Source of the DNA: Telmatactis stephensoni
Taxonomy: Eukaryota > Cnidaria > Anthozoa > Actiniaria > Isophelliidae
DNA: 64,000 nt
Assembly: GCA_029948255.1 (NCBI GenBank)
Contig: JALIZF010001267.1
Coordinates: forward strand, 144,810-208,809
Direction of reading: 5' to 3'
Below the pieces are notes generated by a model, which saw nothing but the letters and a program-made list of their open reading frames with translations, searched no databases and was not told where the DNA came from. A program made the position numbers and the translations under genes. How positions within the stretch are numbered: the stretch's first letter is position 1; each line of letters opens with the position of its first letter. This document shows positions 1 to 11,864 of this stretch, one piece after another.

Positions 1-1988
1 ATGTCCTTTATCGATTTGTGTTTCTAAATGGCGAACATCTAATTGGCTACCAGCTGGACAAGTCAGAATTGTTTCGTTGACATCCATTTTACCAAAATTA
101 ACATAATTGGCCTTAGATACCTTTACTAAGGATTTTGACAACCCTGAAAGTGCCTTGAATTCCAGTCTTGAATTGAATATCATTAATGGACCTGGGCTTT
201 GGAAATCGATAAAAGATGGATTGTCATAAGTCATACTCCTTTTGGGTAGCTGTATCTTCATCGAAGAATGCTTTTGTTGAAATAACGAGTCCAGTATTTG
301 CAAACTGGTGGAATCTGTTCCAGGAACATAGATGTGTCCTCCTCGGATTTTAGCAAAATTGTCGATGAAAGTGCAGTTTTGTAATGTATAGCTGCCCTTC
401 GATAAAACCAACGCCCCTCCTATCATAGCAGTGTTATTGACAAATACTGTGTTCTTTATTGTCACAAAAGTCCTGTAATTCCACACTTCCCTGGGAAACG
501 GGCTTTTCTGCCCCGATTTTATACACCCAAATTCTTTGAGTGAATCTTCGGAGTTGATTTTGAAGTAAATTGCTCCCCCTTGCCCTTTTGGAGCTTTATT
601 GTCAAAAAACACACAAGACTCAATTTGTATATTGCCACGTCCGAATGGTTTCAGTGAGACAATAGTTAGAGCTACACTAACAGCATAAGTCTGCCTATAG
701 CAGTGTTTAAATGTGACATTATGAAGAAGGGCATTTAAAACCTGACGTGTCATCACAAACAGGCACTCACCACCATAAGCATTTGTAAACTCAGTGTTTT
801 TAATTGTTAGTTGTCGTAATATCAAAGCTATTAACGAGATGGTGCGTCCGCCCTGCGGGGTTGCGTGTGTGTTGTTCTTCAATATTACATCTAAAATTGT
901 TACTGTTGCATTTCCATTAATGAGTAGCTTTATGTACCATGTCCTGGAAACATTCACAAAGTTGTCTCTAAAAATAGCATGTTCTATGTACACCTCACTG
1001 TCATTGTGTGAATGCCAGATTAACACGGAATTACCGCTGCTATTTTCATATTTCATTTGGAACTTTTCAAAAAGACTGTTTACAATGTACAGGCTGCCTT
1101 TGTGTTTAGTACGTACTGTTATACCACCACACCAACTCTGGTAATTCTGAAGAAACTTTGTGTTGTTAAGAATCATATCATGTTTGTAACTAAAGACATG
1201 GATCATGGTAGCCACTGGAACTGGAGTTTTGCTTTCTAAGAACACAACATTCTCAAGGTGCAACGATGTGAATCCTTCCTTTAAATCAATCCCTATCAAA
1301 CCATCTGATCCGAGGCTGTTACGTGTGAAGTTGACATTTTTGAGGGCAATACAACATGATATTGACCCTTGATCATATTTACCTATTGACGCGACATAGA
1401 TGCCGGAAGGTATGTATTGGGTTCCCCAAGATGTTTTCACTTCACTGTTCGACACAGAGATGGATATACTGTTTAATGGTGTTACTCTTCCAGTAATATT
1501 CATTGCTATACAGGAACTTACATTCACGCATAGAGAGTTATTAAATGAAAAGATAATGGATTTTGTCTTTTGGAATAGACTTACAGCTTTTGATGCACCA
1601 ATAAATGTACAGTTATCAATAGAAAGGTTCACGTCTTCAGCAAACACAGACGTGTTTAGAAATTGTAGGTTAGTTAACTTCACGTTTGTGTTGTTTTGAT
1701 GGAGCTGGGACGGGCCAAAAAATCCTATATCAGACCCTTCCTGGCATTTAACGTGTGGTATTGACTGGAAACCAACAATGACCATACTCTTGTTGGAATA
1801 AATTCCTGCCAACCCCAAAGCAGATGACTCACAAGTGTATGGAGTGGTATCTGATCCAGTACCATCAACGTAGACATGACCTTTGTGTTGTACCCTCCAT
1901 ACACCCATAACGATGGTTTTACAAGGATCGGATTCTGAACCACATGACTGGCTGTCACTTCCTCTTTGTGATACATACACACGTTGAA
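1..1988 (-). CDS. Gene A, large second exon (partial): beta-helix multi-membrane surface protein
   Basis: Second exon of the first of three tandem paralogues, running off the window edge after about 663 open codons, so the Cys-rich stem and membrane domain are not seen. It opens at a 3' splice site (pyrimidine-rich stretch ending CAG, 1989-1991) and reads QRVYVSQRGSDSQSCG, closely like genes B and C. The ectodomain is a run of short strand-turn repeats such as SIDNCTF, LTIKNTEF and IKNTVF with many N-X-S/T sequons, the pattern of a right-handed parallel beta-helix (pectate-lyase/polymorphic-outer-membrane-like). Expected role: cell-surface protein, ligand unknown. No in-frame stop was found down to position 1. 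There is no ATG at the 5' end, so the exon depends on the signal-peptide exon at 5765-5861. The beta-helix call is inferred from sequence pattern. Confidence 0.85.
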
Positions 1989-2270
1989 CTGTGATAAAAA
2001 ATGAAAGTAAATGTTTAGATTACAGCGGGAACCCGCGCGATTTCGGTGATTGATGAAAAATGAAAGTAAAGTAAAGATTGTTGAAACCGGTAATTAACAG
2101 GAATGGCTTGTTTTATGAAAGATCAAAACTGACTCGCTATTTTCAATTATTATTTGTAAATGCTTAGATTACAGCAACACTCGCGCGATTTCGGTTTGAA
2201 AACAGTCCAACTCTCTTCTGTTGGCGGTCATTTCAAATCCTCGGAATTTCGAACGTTTGTCGTTCGATCT

Positions 2271-3662
2271 CAATCTCGAACCCAGCGCCTGCGTTCCTCT
2301 TGGTCAGTACCGAGGAACGAAAGACTCTGGGGGAATCGATTTTTTCATGAATTCTGATTGGTCAATCAAGACAATAGAAAACAACTGTGGTCAGTAACAC
2401 AGGACACCCACAACATTTAATTTAATTTTTAAAATTTTATTTCACTTCATTTTACTTCATTTTTAAATTATAAACAATAAAACTAAACATAGCACAACAG
2501 CAAAAACTTATGAAGATATTGTGTACAAGTTACATACAACAATTAACTGGATATTTCTGCCTAGTTGTTTTTTTCGGCTTTCGCTTTGTACAAATTCCAC
2601 ATAATTTTCTTTCTTTTTTATAGCGATGACTATTTCTGAACAATAGAAAATTGAAATAGCTCTTCCAGCTTGAATTATTGTTCACTGAGCCTTTTGGCTA
2701 TTCTGTAAGCAGAAAGAATTTATTTCTGAGTGCAGTCAATTTAGTTGGCATAAAAGCCTCCAGGAGAAACATTTCAGTGAACTGGAATCAATGAATACCT
2801 TTTCGTCTGTATTTGTTATGAGTTTTCATGGCCAACTTAGACTGTCATCAATGCTGGGAAAAAAATTAGAGAAAAAACTCGGTGTCATCTCAATAACTAA
2901 GGTATCTGAGTCGATGGAATTTGCCAAGCAGTGCAGCCGGCTTTGATTAGATTACGGAAAAATACACGGCAAGAACTTACCGCTGCTATGCTTTAGGTTG
3001 AAAAAGGATGAAAAATATATCAAAGCTACGTCAACGGACCAAACCATAGCCTTCTTTGCAGACTCAGACTCAGGCTAACCAAATAATGAGAAGAAAGCAA
3101 AGTGAGGCGTCCTTCGTCTCCACTACTGAAGCCGACAATTGCCGACACCTGAAATGAAAAATGCCATCAAAAATAGAAAAAGTTACCTTGAAGCTCTTGA
3201 GAAAAACTACAAGATATTTTAGACATTGAAAATGGCAAAGTAAATCGATAAACGTGTACTTACAAACAGTGTAGTGATCCTGGTCAATGAGCTGAGTTGA
3301 CTTAGCTTTGGTGTCTTTTCGTCGACTTCGCTCGCTCGTTTTTCGTCTTTTCCAGCTTTGAATTTGATATTGATAAACCATTGGCACTTTCTTCATCGAC
3401 AATGCAAATTTCGACAATGCAAATTTCCTTAAGAAGTGATATTTCTTCGCAAAAGTCACTAAATATCCACGAAACACCTTTGTAATTTCTAGCTCTCAGT
3501 CAGTAAACTTTTCAATTATTTTGGCGCCATTTCTGGAGCATGCGCATTTGACTCGCAAACCGGAACCCCAGAAATCTGGGGAAAACAAATCGATTCCCCC
3601 AGAGCTTTGGCCGGGGTCGCGTCCGCTGACCAGACGCTGGTAAAACTCTGGGCTCGAGATTG
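2271..3662. mobile_element. MULE-like non-autonomous DNA transposon with 9-bp target duplication
   Basis: Inverted ends: the left end reads CAATCTCGAACCCAG and the right end, reverse-complemented, CAATCTCGAGCCCAG; both continue about 70 bp inward to a shared CTCTGGGGGAATCGATTT. The element is flanked by the perfect 9-bp direct repeat GTTCGATCT (2262-2270 and 3663-3671). The matching place in genes B and C (around 27513 and 40507) has one ATGCGAGCT-type copy and no insert, so this is a real insertion. A 9-bp duplication with long inverted ends is typical of Mutator-like elements. No transposase is encoded; the 1392-bp interior instead has possible exon pieces (see 3004-3479). Confidence 0.75.
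3004..3479 (-). other. Possible captured exon fragments inside the MULE-like element
   Basis: The minus strand has an open stretch from about 3477 to 3264 rich in Lys/Arg (SWKRRKTSERSRRKD), ending at a near-perfect donor TTTGTAAGTAC. About 115 nt later comes a good acceptor (pyrimidine-rich, ending TTTCATTTCAG, near 3150), and a second donor (AGCAGCGGTAAGTTC) lies near 2975-2990. This exon-intron look inside a transposon would fit gene-fragment capture. The peptide resembles nothing I recognise, frames after the acceptor close quickly, and the reading could be chance. Confidence 0.25.
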
Positions 3663-3756
3663 GTTCGATCTCGGACTACCGGGTTTCTACAGTAGTATCT
3701 TATACTCCGCCAATATCGAATATATTTTCTCCCAACTAGCCGTCATTATAAACCCA

Positions 3757-4719
3757 TAATGCCGTCTCAAAATCGCGTTTAGTTTTGTATCGCGATTCTA
3801 ACTATTTTTTGCGAAGAAAAAAGAGAAAAAAGTTATCGTTTTTGATTGATTGAACGCGAGATTCTCTTTACCTGCAAAGTTGTAGGAATTACAGTTTCCA
3901 TGGCAACTTCTTTCTTTCATTGCAAGAAGAAAGCCAAAAAGGAAATGGCGGCCAGACCTGGGAAGCTTTCTCACGCTTAAAAGAGGTGATATAATTATAG
4001 AAACAAGTCCAAAAGCTCACAAAATGAAAGAAGTACGGGTCATTTGATGCTTTTGAAGATTTTGTTTTGCTATTTCTTCAAAACTGACGAAAAGCGATCG
4101 AGCTGACCGACATGTGAAAGTGAAAGTTTGTCAAAATACAGCTTTAACCTAAAGGAATGATGCTGAAAAGTTATTGAAAGGTATTTTATTAAGGTAGTCT
4201 GCACTTGTGTATTCTCTGTTATTTTATTTAAAAAGTTATTTGCTTCATCTTTGTTTAAACAATACCGTTTTTGTCTTCATAAAGGACAATTTGGTTGCTT
4301 TGCTGAAAATTCACTTTTGCTGTGACTTTGAAGTGATTGAAGCCAAAAACGAAAACGAAATTACCGATTTTACTTATCAGACATGATTTTTTTTACTTCG
4401 GATGATTTCTTTTTACTTCTTTTCGTGATTATTGTGTAGTTATTTTATCTACCGGTAGTTTAGACCAACAGATTCCAGTTCAGTTTACTTTTCGCAATAG
4501 TCGTGTGTAGCTGTAATTCAACTTAGCGGCTATTTTTTATCAAAATATGTCATTGTTTTCAGTCATTTTATCACGAATATTATCTAAAAAGTTGTTTTAT
4601 ATTTGTTGCTCAATTTTGAATTGATTTTCAGTAGGTTTTTGTGATTTTGAAGAAAGCCACTTCGATGCAGTCCTCAATGTTTGGGCCAATCACGAGCGCT
4701 GATTTTGAGACTGCATTAC
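3757..4719. repeat. Inverted repeat pair about 0.95 kb apart
   Basis: TAATGCCGTCTCAAAATCGCG (first 20 bases used) at 3757-3777 recurs inverted at 4698-4719 (cgctgattttgagactgcatta). The pair may mark the ends of a degraded transposon in gene A's intron. No target duplication or ORF was identified between them. Confidence 0.35.
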
Positions 4720-5498
4720 CGGAAAATAACGCCGTCTCTCTGTAGATCAAAGTGATAGGAGAATCGCGATACTAGACAATATTGTAGATGGCAATGAAAT
4801 GCAATTCAATTTTGGGTCAAAATAGAATGACAACTGATCATGAACTAAACGCTCGCGAAACTGAAAAAAACAACAACTTAAAATCAATTTATGTTTTGTG
4901 TTTCATGATGATTTATTAGGATTTATTAGGAATTGATCTATACTAAGATACAATGCCTATTTAAATCTGTCTTTTGAACTGTACAAAGTGGTTATCCTGT
5001 ATTTTATTCAAATTTAGCAGCTTTCAAGCTGAATATAAAGAATATTATATGGAAATGGAGTGAAGACCGGAAGGCCAAAAATTCATTTTCGATTCAAATT
5101 TTCACTTTGGATTAATACTTTTACAAAGCCACTCATAAATATCCAAACTTTCTGAAAGCAATAACTTTAGCTTTGTACAACTGTTATTCTTCAGCTGAAT
5201 AGTTTTTGTTGCCCAATGCTTGAACGTGGAAAAATCTCCTCTAAACAAATAGATACCACACTTCCGTGCGTCTGTATTCTAATAATAATTAATTAAGTAC
5301 TTGGTGTAATATAACGAAAATAGTTGGAAAATTCCCATTGGTCCCCCTCCTTAAAAAAAATCCTGGATCCGCCACTTGTCTATGCAACACTAATTGTATA
5401 CAACGCGTAAAGTGGTAAACACATAATCTTGTACTAGCCACGTTTGTATGCATTATTATTGAATTGTCCTCGACACATAATCTATTGATAAAATTAGT

Positions 5499-5546
5499 GT
5501 TGCATACACCAAGTACTTACCCAGGTTGCATACACCAAGTACTTAC
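5499..5546 (+). repeat. Short tandem duplication, 22 bp twice
   Basis: GTTGCATACACCAAGTACTT-AC occurs at 5499-5520 and again at 5525-5546, separated by four bases. A related inverted piece (aagtacttggtgta) lies near 5296-5309, so the block may be a small foldback remnant. Confidence 0.6.
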
Positions 5547-5764
5547 TCAGACTCTTTGAAACATTATTCTTTCACAAAAGTAAAAAACGAAGAAAGACGA
5601 AACTTTCTATTCAAAAGGAGGTTCCAACTGCTTGTTTAATTTTGAGAAACATTGACGTTGTTAGAAATCGAAGCTCATTTTGGGTTGACTGTGCCGGATA
5701 GACGAATCTCTCTCAAAGTAATACTATTTTTCGAAAACATAAATAGAAAGTGATTCTTTCTTAC

Positions 5765-5861
5765 CTTCATCGTTTCGTGGTTGTTTTGAAGCAGTTGAGC
5801 CTGTCGGTGCTTGAGTCCAAAATGCAAGCATTATCATAGTCCACTTGCAGTAAACATACAT
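5765..5861 (-). CDS. Gene A, first exon: signal peptide
   Basis: A 97-nt exon starting ATG (5859-5861) and encoding MYVYCKWTMIMLAFWTQ then a short polar stretch ending KQPRNDE, followed by a consensus donor G|GTAAGA (5764-5763 onward). It ends one base into a codon, and exon 2 begins with the two bases that complete a Val, so the phases agree. A hydrophobic core after a Lys makes it a signal peptide. Gene B has the same exon at 30734-30830 with three residue differences (C to Y, F to L and R to Q), which supports it as real. The intron to exon 2 is 3.8 kb. Nothing here fixes the transcription start. Confidence 0.8.
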
Positions 5862-7000
5862 TTTGATTTCCTCACTGATATATAAACTGCTACATTAAGT
5901 GCATGCTCTCTGGCTGTTATCAGAGGAAGTTGTACTTCTTAAAGGAAGTGAAATATTTCAGCTGCAAGCTGATTCCTTTTCCCTTCAGTGCGGTTTTCGT
6001 TCAAGCGAAAGTCACCAGACATGATTTTTGGGACTTCATCTTATCGCTGACGCTCTTGAGGGTTTCATTTTATCGTTGACGCCTTATTTTGTTCGATATT
6101 TAGTGGAAATAGTCTTTATTCTAAGTCCCTACGTATTTATACTACCCTGCCCAACGTTTAAGCAAAATAGTTCAACCCGCCACTTGAACGGTGATAGTGG
6201 TAAGTTAAAGTGAGGTCTAAAATGCAGGTAAATGGTAGAGGGTAGCGGGTAAAGGGGAAAAGCGAGGTCGGATTTTCTTCGAGTACGATTTTCAAGTTAC
6301 GGAATTCAAACTATGCCCTCCGACGCACCCATTTTGCTGAGAACAAAGTCCACTTTGACTTCTGTGCCTAACTCAGTGACAGACATCGTTGAAATCAAAA
6401 TCGAGTGACGTAACTCAAACTCGACAAAACATGCCGCAGGTTTCAAAATCCATCTGTTTTACAAAGGACCTTGACACTTATTTATTTGTACTTTTATTCA
6501 TAATATAATATTCAAATTAAATTCACAATCGTAAGTCATGAGCCTGATTCTGTTCGGATATATTTATCTTTTAGAAATACAGTGTTTGCTTCAACACTGA
6601 AGTGTAAATAAATTAAAAGACTCGCAAAAAATCACTCTCGTTGAAGCAAACACTTTATTTCTAACTTTATTTCCGAGTACATTTCCATTCATATACTTAC
6701 ATTTCTTCTTTCTTTTCTTCAGTTTAACTCGTTTAACAGAATGAACTACAATTTCAACTTTAATAGTTCCTTAAAAGGAAACTTCTAATTTTTCTTCTCT
6801 AGCTTTTTAACAGTTTTGATTTCCTCCTGAGCTCAATTCAAGTTCAAGAAAATTCGTTTGTGTCCTGTCACGTGACTATTTCCAAAATACGGGTCATATA
6901 ATAATACCTCTTCTTAAAACTGTCCTTTTCTGTCTCCTAGTTATAAAAATCAATGATTATAGAATAAATTCATTTGATTGATTGATTGATTGTTTGTTTG
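5862..7000. other. Upstream region of gene A and intergenic DNA
   Basis: Contains the 5' flank of gene A, which is similar to the 5' flank of gene B (agcgaaagtcaccagacatg at 6005-6024 against 31154-31173). A dispersed repeat block at about 6135-6215 recurs at 33105-33170. A hairpin of about 90 bp lies at 6575-6662 (agaaatacagtgtttgcttc against its inverted copy), and a short (GATT)n run ends at 6996. No coding sequence was recognised. Confidence 0.5.
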
Positions 7001-7185
7001 ATATAGATAGATAGATATGCTTTATTAACATGACCTCAACATTTACAGGTATTGTTAAAGCGTAATAATAACAAGAACAATATATGTATATATGAAATAA
7101 ATAATAGTAATAATAATAATAATAATAAAACACGATATTGATTATGGCTATGCTAAGACACTTTTCAAATGTTATTCCACATAGA

Positions 7186-9363
7186 TTACTGCTTGTTGCG
7201 TTTGGAAAGTTCCTCTTGGCGAAGTTTAAGACATTTGTAAATAAATTTTGAAAAATACTGGGTTGTGTTTTCGTTATTTGAATGAAACAGATTAAAAGTA
7301 AATGTTAAGTCATCTGAGTGATTGATACTATCATAATCAATCTTTTCAAAAAATTCTTTTCGTAAATCACAATAAAATGAACAGTGATATAGCATATGAA
7401 TTTCAGATTCAATTGCATGATCATTACACAAGTGACATACACGGTCTTCAATTTGTATTTTATAGTATCTTCCAGATTCAATTGCAAGTTTGTGGTTACT
7501 AATTCTAAACTTTGTAAATTGTCTTCGTTGGTTAAAATTGTTAATTGAGTTTAAATAATTTTCAGATTCGTAATTATTTTTAAAAGTTTTGAAAAATTCT
7601 AGTTTCTTAGATGCTAAAAGATCAGCTTTCCATTTTTCGAAATACTGGCATTTCATTTTATAAACAAATTCTTTAAGGGATGTGTGCGTAATTAGATTAT
7701 TTTTTAAATCAGCTAAATCACCTAAGTTATATAATCGGAATATGTATTGAAGGTTGGAGTGAAAACATGATTTGCCACGTGAAAATAAAGACTTAGAAAT
7801 CATAAATGCTTGTTTAGCTATCGAATCATCAGGTAAAGTAATCAAATGATTGTAGAATTTTAAAATTAATGTATCAATATAGATTTTCAGGGGAAATCTG
7901 CCAAGTTCTGATCTACTAGCAATATTTGACGCTTTTCTATTAATTCCGAGATAGTATTTACAAAAACGTAAATGAACTTTTTCTATCTGGGATTTATCCC
8001 AATTATCAAACTTCTGTTTCTGGTATGCTCCCCAAACTTCACAACCATATGTTAGAATGGGGGATATCATCGAATCAAACAATTTATTAGCTTGTTTTGG
8101 TTTTAATTTTTTAAAATCAGCAATTTGAACCAATTTGAAAAATGCATGAATCGCTTTTTCTCTTGATTGATTCAAATGTGCATTAAAATTACCTGTTGAA
8201 CTTAATTTTACACCTAAATATGTAAATTCGTTTACGATATCAAGTGCCTTATTATTCAAAGTAAAAGAGGGCTGGTTTACTTTTTTACACATTTTCTTGT
8301 TAAAGATCAATATCTTTGATTTTTTTTCATTGACGTTCATCTGCCATTTGTCACAAAAATCCGCGACAGTGTCGATACAATTTTGTAAACCTGCTTTTGA
8401 TTTTGATAATAAAACTAAATCATCTGCATATAAAAGAGAAGTAAGTTTGTTATTATTTGGAAGAATTATTGGGTCTAACCTTGGAATTCGATCTAATTGT
8501 ACAGATAGCTCATTAAGATAGAGATTAAATAATAAAGGACTTAAGGATACATCCTTGTCGGACACCCCGTCCATAATCAAACGTTTTTGTGCGCTTTGAA
8601 CCCAATTTAATAAAACATTTTGATTTGGAGTATATGTTTTTAATGAGATGGTAAAAATTTCCATTTATATTGTAATCTTGTAGGCGTGTTAGTAATCCAA
8701 CATGCCATACGGAATCAAAGGCTTTTTTAAAATCAATAAAACATGCGTATATTTCCCCCCCGCTACATCTTTGACGTAATATATCAACGATTGTTCGAAG
8801 AGAAAAAATATGATCAGTTGTTCGGTTACCAGGCAAAAAAACAATTTGAGAGTTATGCAAAAGAGAATTTCGTTGAACATAATTTAAAAGTCGTCGATTG
8901 AGAATAACAGAGAAGAATTTACCTAGACAACTAGATACACATATACCCCGATAGTTATTAGTATCCGATAAGTCTCCATTTTTAAAGATTGGTGTTAATG
9001 ATCCAACACACCATGTGTCCGGAAAAATACCAGATTTAAATATTAAGTTAAAAAGTTTGATGTATACAGACACATACTATCAATACTGTGTCGGATCATT
9101 TCGTTTTTTATATTATCTGAGGCAGCAGCTTTATTGGTTTTTAGTAAATTAACACATGAGCGAATTTCTTCATCATTGATAGGAGAATTAAGGACATCAT
9201 TTATCTGCGAAGTGTTTCCTTCTAATCTGTGTAAGTTGTTTACAAAAGCCGACTGTTCGGCTGTTAATGATGGTTTCTTATGCAGTTTTGTGAAATGATC
9301 TATCCAGTTTTGTTCACTTATTGGAGGTATAGATTCTTCATGAAATTCTTCACCCCGGAACAA
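7186..9363 (-). pseudogene. LINE copy 1 ORF2: reverse transcriptase, two frameshifts
   Basis: Reverse-transcriptase domain in three overlapping open pieces (9363-9043, 9073-8525, 8664-7186). Visible motifs in order: NNYRGICVSSCLGK, FIDFKKAFDSVW, GRGVRQGCIL, the catalytic box LLYADDLVLLS, TYLGVKLSSTG, SPILTYGCEVW, and a C-terminal zinc-binding pattern CHLCN...HMLYHC. Comparison with the copy at 48911-51175 shows a small deletion near 9070 (after RHSIDSM) and a one-base insertion near 8543 (after GCIL). The endonuclease domain is absent because the 5' side is cut at about 9356. The product would copy LINE RNA at the chromosome target; as it stands it is a broken gene. Confidence 0.85.
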
Positions 9364-11057
9364 CCCGGAACATCACCGGAACACCCCCGGAACACCCCGG
9401 AACACGCCGGAACACGCCGGAACACCCCCGAAACACCAATAAAAATCAATAAAAATACAGATAAAATAAAATATAATACAAATACAAATAAAATAAAATA
9501 TAATAACTAAAAAATGAGAAATATAACTGAAATAAATTAATACATCTCAGCTTAATTTAACCTGATGGAAAAAAGATATTTACACAATGTGAATTTAACA
9601 TGTTTTTTATCTTTATTAAACATTAGAAAGTTATTAATATTTTTTTCACCTTTATTATATGGACATTATTAATCACATTTAACAAGTAAATAGAGACAAG
9701 TTAAAACCTTATGTGTCTGTATAAATAGACTCATGCAGTATTTTCTTAAAATCTATCGATATGCTTACATTACTGAAGCAAGGAACGTGAACAAAATGTC
9801 TATAGATATCGAAAAACTCAATTGACGTTTTCGTTGTGGACGTCGAATTATCTTTTTCTTCACAAATCATGTCAAAATTGTTTTTAGGTAAATTTTGGAA
9901 ATGTTAACAACGTTAATAGTCAGCTCGGGCACTCTAAAACTCCTAAGCCCCCTTCTTACACACCCCAATAGCCAACGTTTGAAATATGATTGACTGACTG
10001 CACATAGAAACATTAACCAGGGAAGCAATGGAATAATCGCTCTGTTTCCCCCTGAGCCTCGTATTCAATTCTTTTATAATGTGATCAGTCAATCAGAATA
10101 CTGAAAGTGGGCTATCGCCAGACGTCGTTCAAAAACGATTGTATTTTAAAGACGAAATCTGTTATCTTTTTGTGTTCGCGTGTGTTCATCAGCTAAACCT
10201 TACAGATCAAGGCCAAGCTCCTTCTTTATTAGGTCCTCGTGGCTTTGCACAAGACGGCAACTAATGTCAGGAGGACAGATGCAGAAGTGTGGAACAAAAT
10301 ACGGTTGTTTCTTTCTTATGCAGTTCTCATGACAGTGGAAATATACATTAGATAATTTGGACTGTTACATAGTTTTACTTGCTCTTTACAGTGATATCAT
10401 TTCTATTTCACAAAGTGCTCTGGAAATTTTTCGATGACGTAGGTGAAACCCAAGAATAGGAAAACTAGGAAAACTAGACGCACCCGTGCGTTTACTCGTG
10501 CCCACGTGAAAGCGAGCCAAATATCGGCTTAAAAAGGCATTTAGATGAGCTGCCTTTATGTCTGATATTTACTAAGTAATTTTATAGCTGCTAGGGTAAC
10601 AGTGATTCGCATGTTAATTGGAAAATGCCCGTATTGCATGATGTTGCAGACTCATTGTAGCGTCAAGAAAGCACACCGTCCTGTTTGCATGGGTGACCTG
10701 TTTGACCTCGGTCTATTTTCTTTGATATTTTAGTAGCTGTTGCTTTGTAATCATTGACTTTCTAATAGTATTTATTTTAGTTTGTACGCCAAAAAAATTC
10801 AGCCATACCATTTAATTACAGAGAACATTGAAATACATTATTATTTGTCGAACTTTAGGGTCCAAAATCCGCCACGGCTTACCGTTGAAATTTACAGATT
10901 AAGCATATCGATTCTATTTACTTGAAAAACGTAATTCTATTTTTATTTATTTTTATTTTTATTTATTTTTATTTCTTTATTTTTATTGATTTTTATTGGT
11001 GTTCCGGGGGTGTTCCGGGGATGTTCCGGGGTGTTCTGGGGTGTTCCGGCATTGTTC
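9356..11057. mobile_element. Unclassified 1.7-kb element with long, repetitive inverted ends
   Basis: Both ends hold a decamer minisatellite, GGAACACCCC and variants, followed inward by an AT-rich series AATAAAAATCAATAAAAATA; the right end (10938-11057) is the inverted copy of the left (9356-9500). The arms are about 120-145 bp. The interior (9501-10937) has no ORF over about 60 codons and no recognised domain. It sits inside LINE copy 1, but the LINE sequence missing between ORF1 and the reverse transcriptase shows this was not a simple insertion. No target duplication could be defined. Confidence 0.5.
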
Positions 11058-11065
11058 CGTGTTTT

Positions 11066-11350
11066 ACAGACACCCGTAGAAATTGAATGTCTTGTCTGGT
11101 TTGTGGTAATTGTAGTCGATGGCGTTGATTGATTTTTGGTTAAGTGGTCTGAAGTTGATTTACTTGTCTTGTTTGTGATTATTGCATTTGATGATTTGTC
11201 TGAGCTTAACGGACTGTGATCATTTTGTAAGGATTCTTGAGACGGTGACTCTTCTAGTGAACTTTCCAAAGCATTTTCATGTTTTTGTACAATCTCTCTT
11301 AACACAAACAATTCTTGTTTTAGAGACGCGTTTTCACTTGTCAAAGTTTC
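11066..11350 (-). pseudogene. LINE copy 1 ORF1, distal part
   Basis: Open frame reading PETLTSENASLKQEL, then a heptad-like stretch (FVLREIVQKHENALE) and a Ser/Thr/Asn-rich tail. A short coiled coil followed by low-complexity sequence is common in LINE ORF1 proteins. It is separated from the proximal part by the palindromic array at 11424-11578 and runs into the minisatellite end of the nested element at about 11057, where the protein ends in repeat-encoded residues. The assignment rests on position and composition, not on a recognised domain. Confidence 0.45.
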
Positions 11351-11423
11351 GGGACAGCGTGCAAAGATGTCCCGATCGTCCCGATGATTGCGTTAAATGA
11401 GGGACAACCACTCATGAATAACA

Positions 11424-11578
11424 TGAGGGACGATTAGTTCTAATCGTCCCTCAATTAATTATGGATGAGGGACGATTAGTTCTAATCATCCCTCATTCAT
11501 AATTAATGAGGGAATATTAGAACTAATTTTCCCTCTTTCTATTCATGAGGGAGGGATGTTAGCGATTAAACGTCCCTC
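11424..11578. repeat. Array of near-perfect short palindromes
   Basis: GAGGGACGATTAG and its reverse complement, separated by two bases, occur at 11425-11452. A copy with one mismatch lies at about 11466-11493, and two more degraded copies at about 11507-11532 and 11549-11578. The array interrupts the open frame of LINE ORF1 (the frame reads SGSIVFG and then enters the array), so it is probably an insertion of a foldback element or a local expansion of one. Confidence 0.65.
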
Positions 11579-11864
11579 CAAAAACAATGGATCCCGAGGT
11601 GATCATGGTATTATTTAAGAAATCAACATAACGCCGTTGAATCGCTTCGATCCAGTATCTTAAGCGTTCTTCAGACGTCTTAAATCCCACAATTTTAGCG
11701 GACGGGGAATACAGTTTTAAATCAATAATTTCAAAAGGTACCTCTTTCGATCCAATCGCTTTAGGTTTAAATTCATCTACCATATATCGTTCTAATGACC
11801 GGTCTGGCTCAGTGGTGACCACGCGTGACTTTTGTCTTGAATTTCCACCTTGAGATTTGGGCAT
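11575..11864 (-). pseudogene. LINE copy 1 ORF1, proximal part
   Basis: Starts at a true ATG (11862-11864) 165 nt inside the element's 5' end and reads MPKSQGGNSRQKSRVV, then a charged segment (GFKTSEERLRYWIEAIQRRY). The basic N-terminus fits a nucleic-acid-binding ORF1 protein. The frame is lost where the palindromic array begins. I do not recognise the domain, so ORF1 identity is inferred from its place between the 5' end and the reverse transcriptase. Confidence 0.45.

Larger units (their letters stand above)
1989..5764 (-). other. Intron of gene A
   Basis: Bounded by a GT donor next to 5765 and an AG acceptor next to 1988. It holds sequence shared with the start of the introns of B and C (1989-2261: the phrase tgtttagattacagcgg and the 'gatttcg' block), the MULE-like element at 2271-3662, a pair of inverted repeats at 3757-4719, a copy of the dispersed block around 4775-4860 and a 22-bp direct repeat at 5499-5546. 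No other exon was recognised in it. Confidence 0.7.

Noticed and set aside
5878..5885. TATATA box for gene A
   Set aside because: Only about 20 bases from the ATG and not present in gene B's otherwise similar flank.
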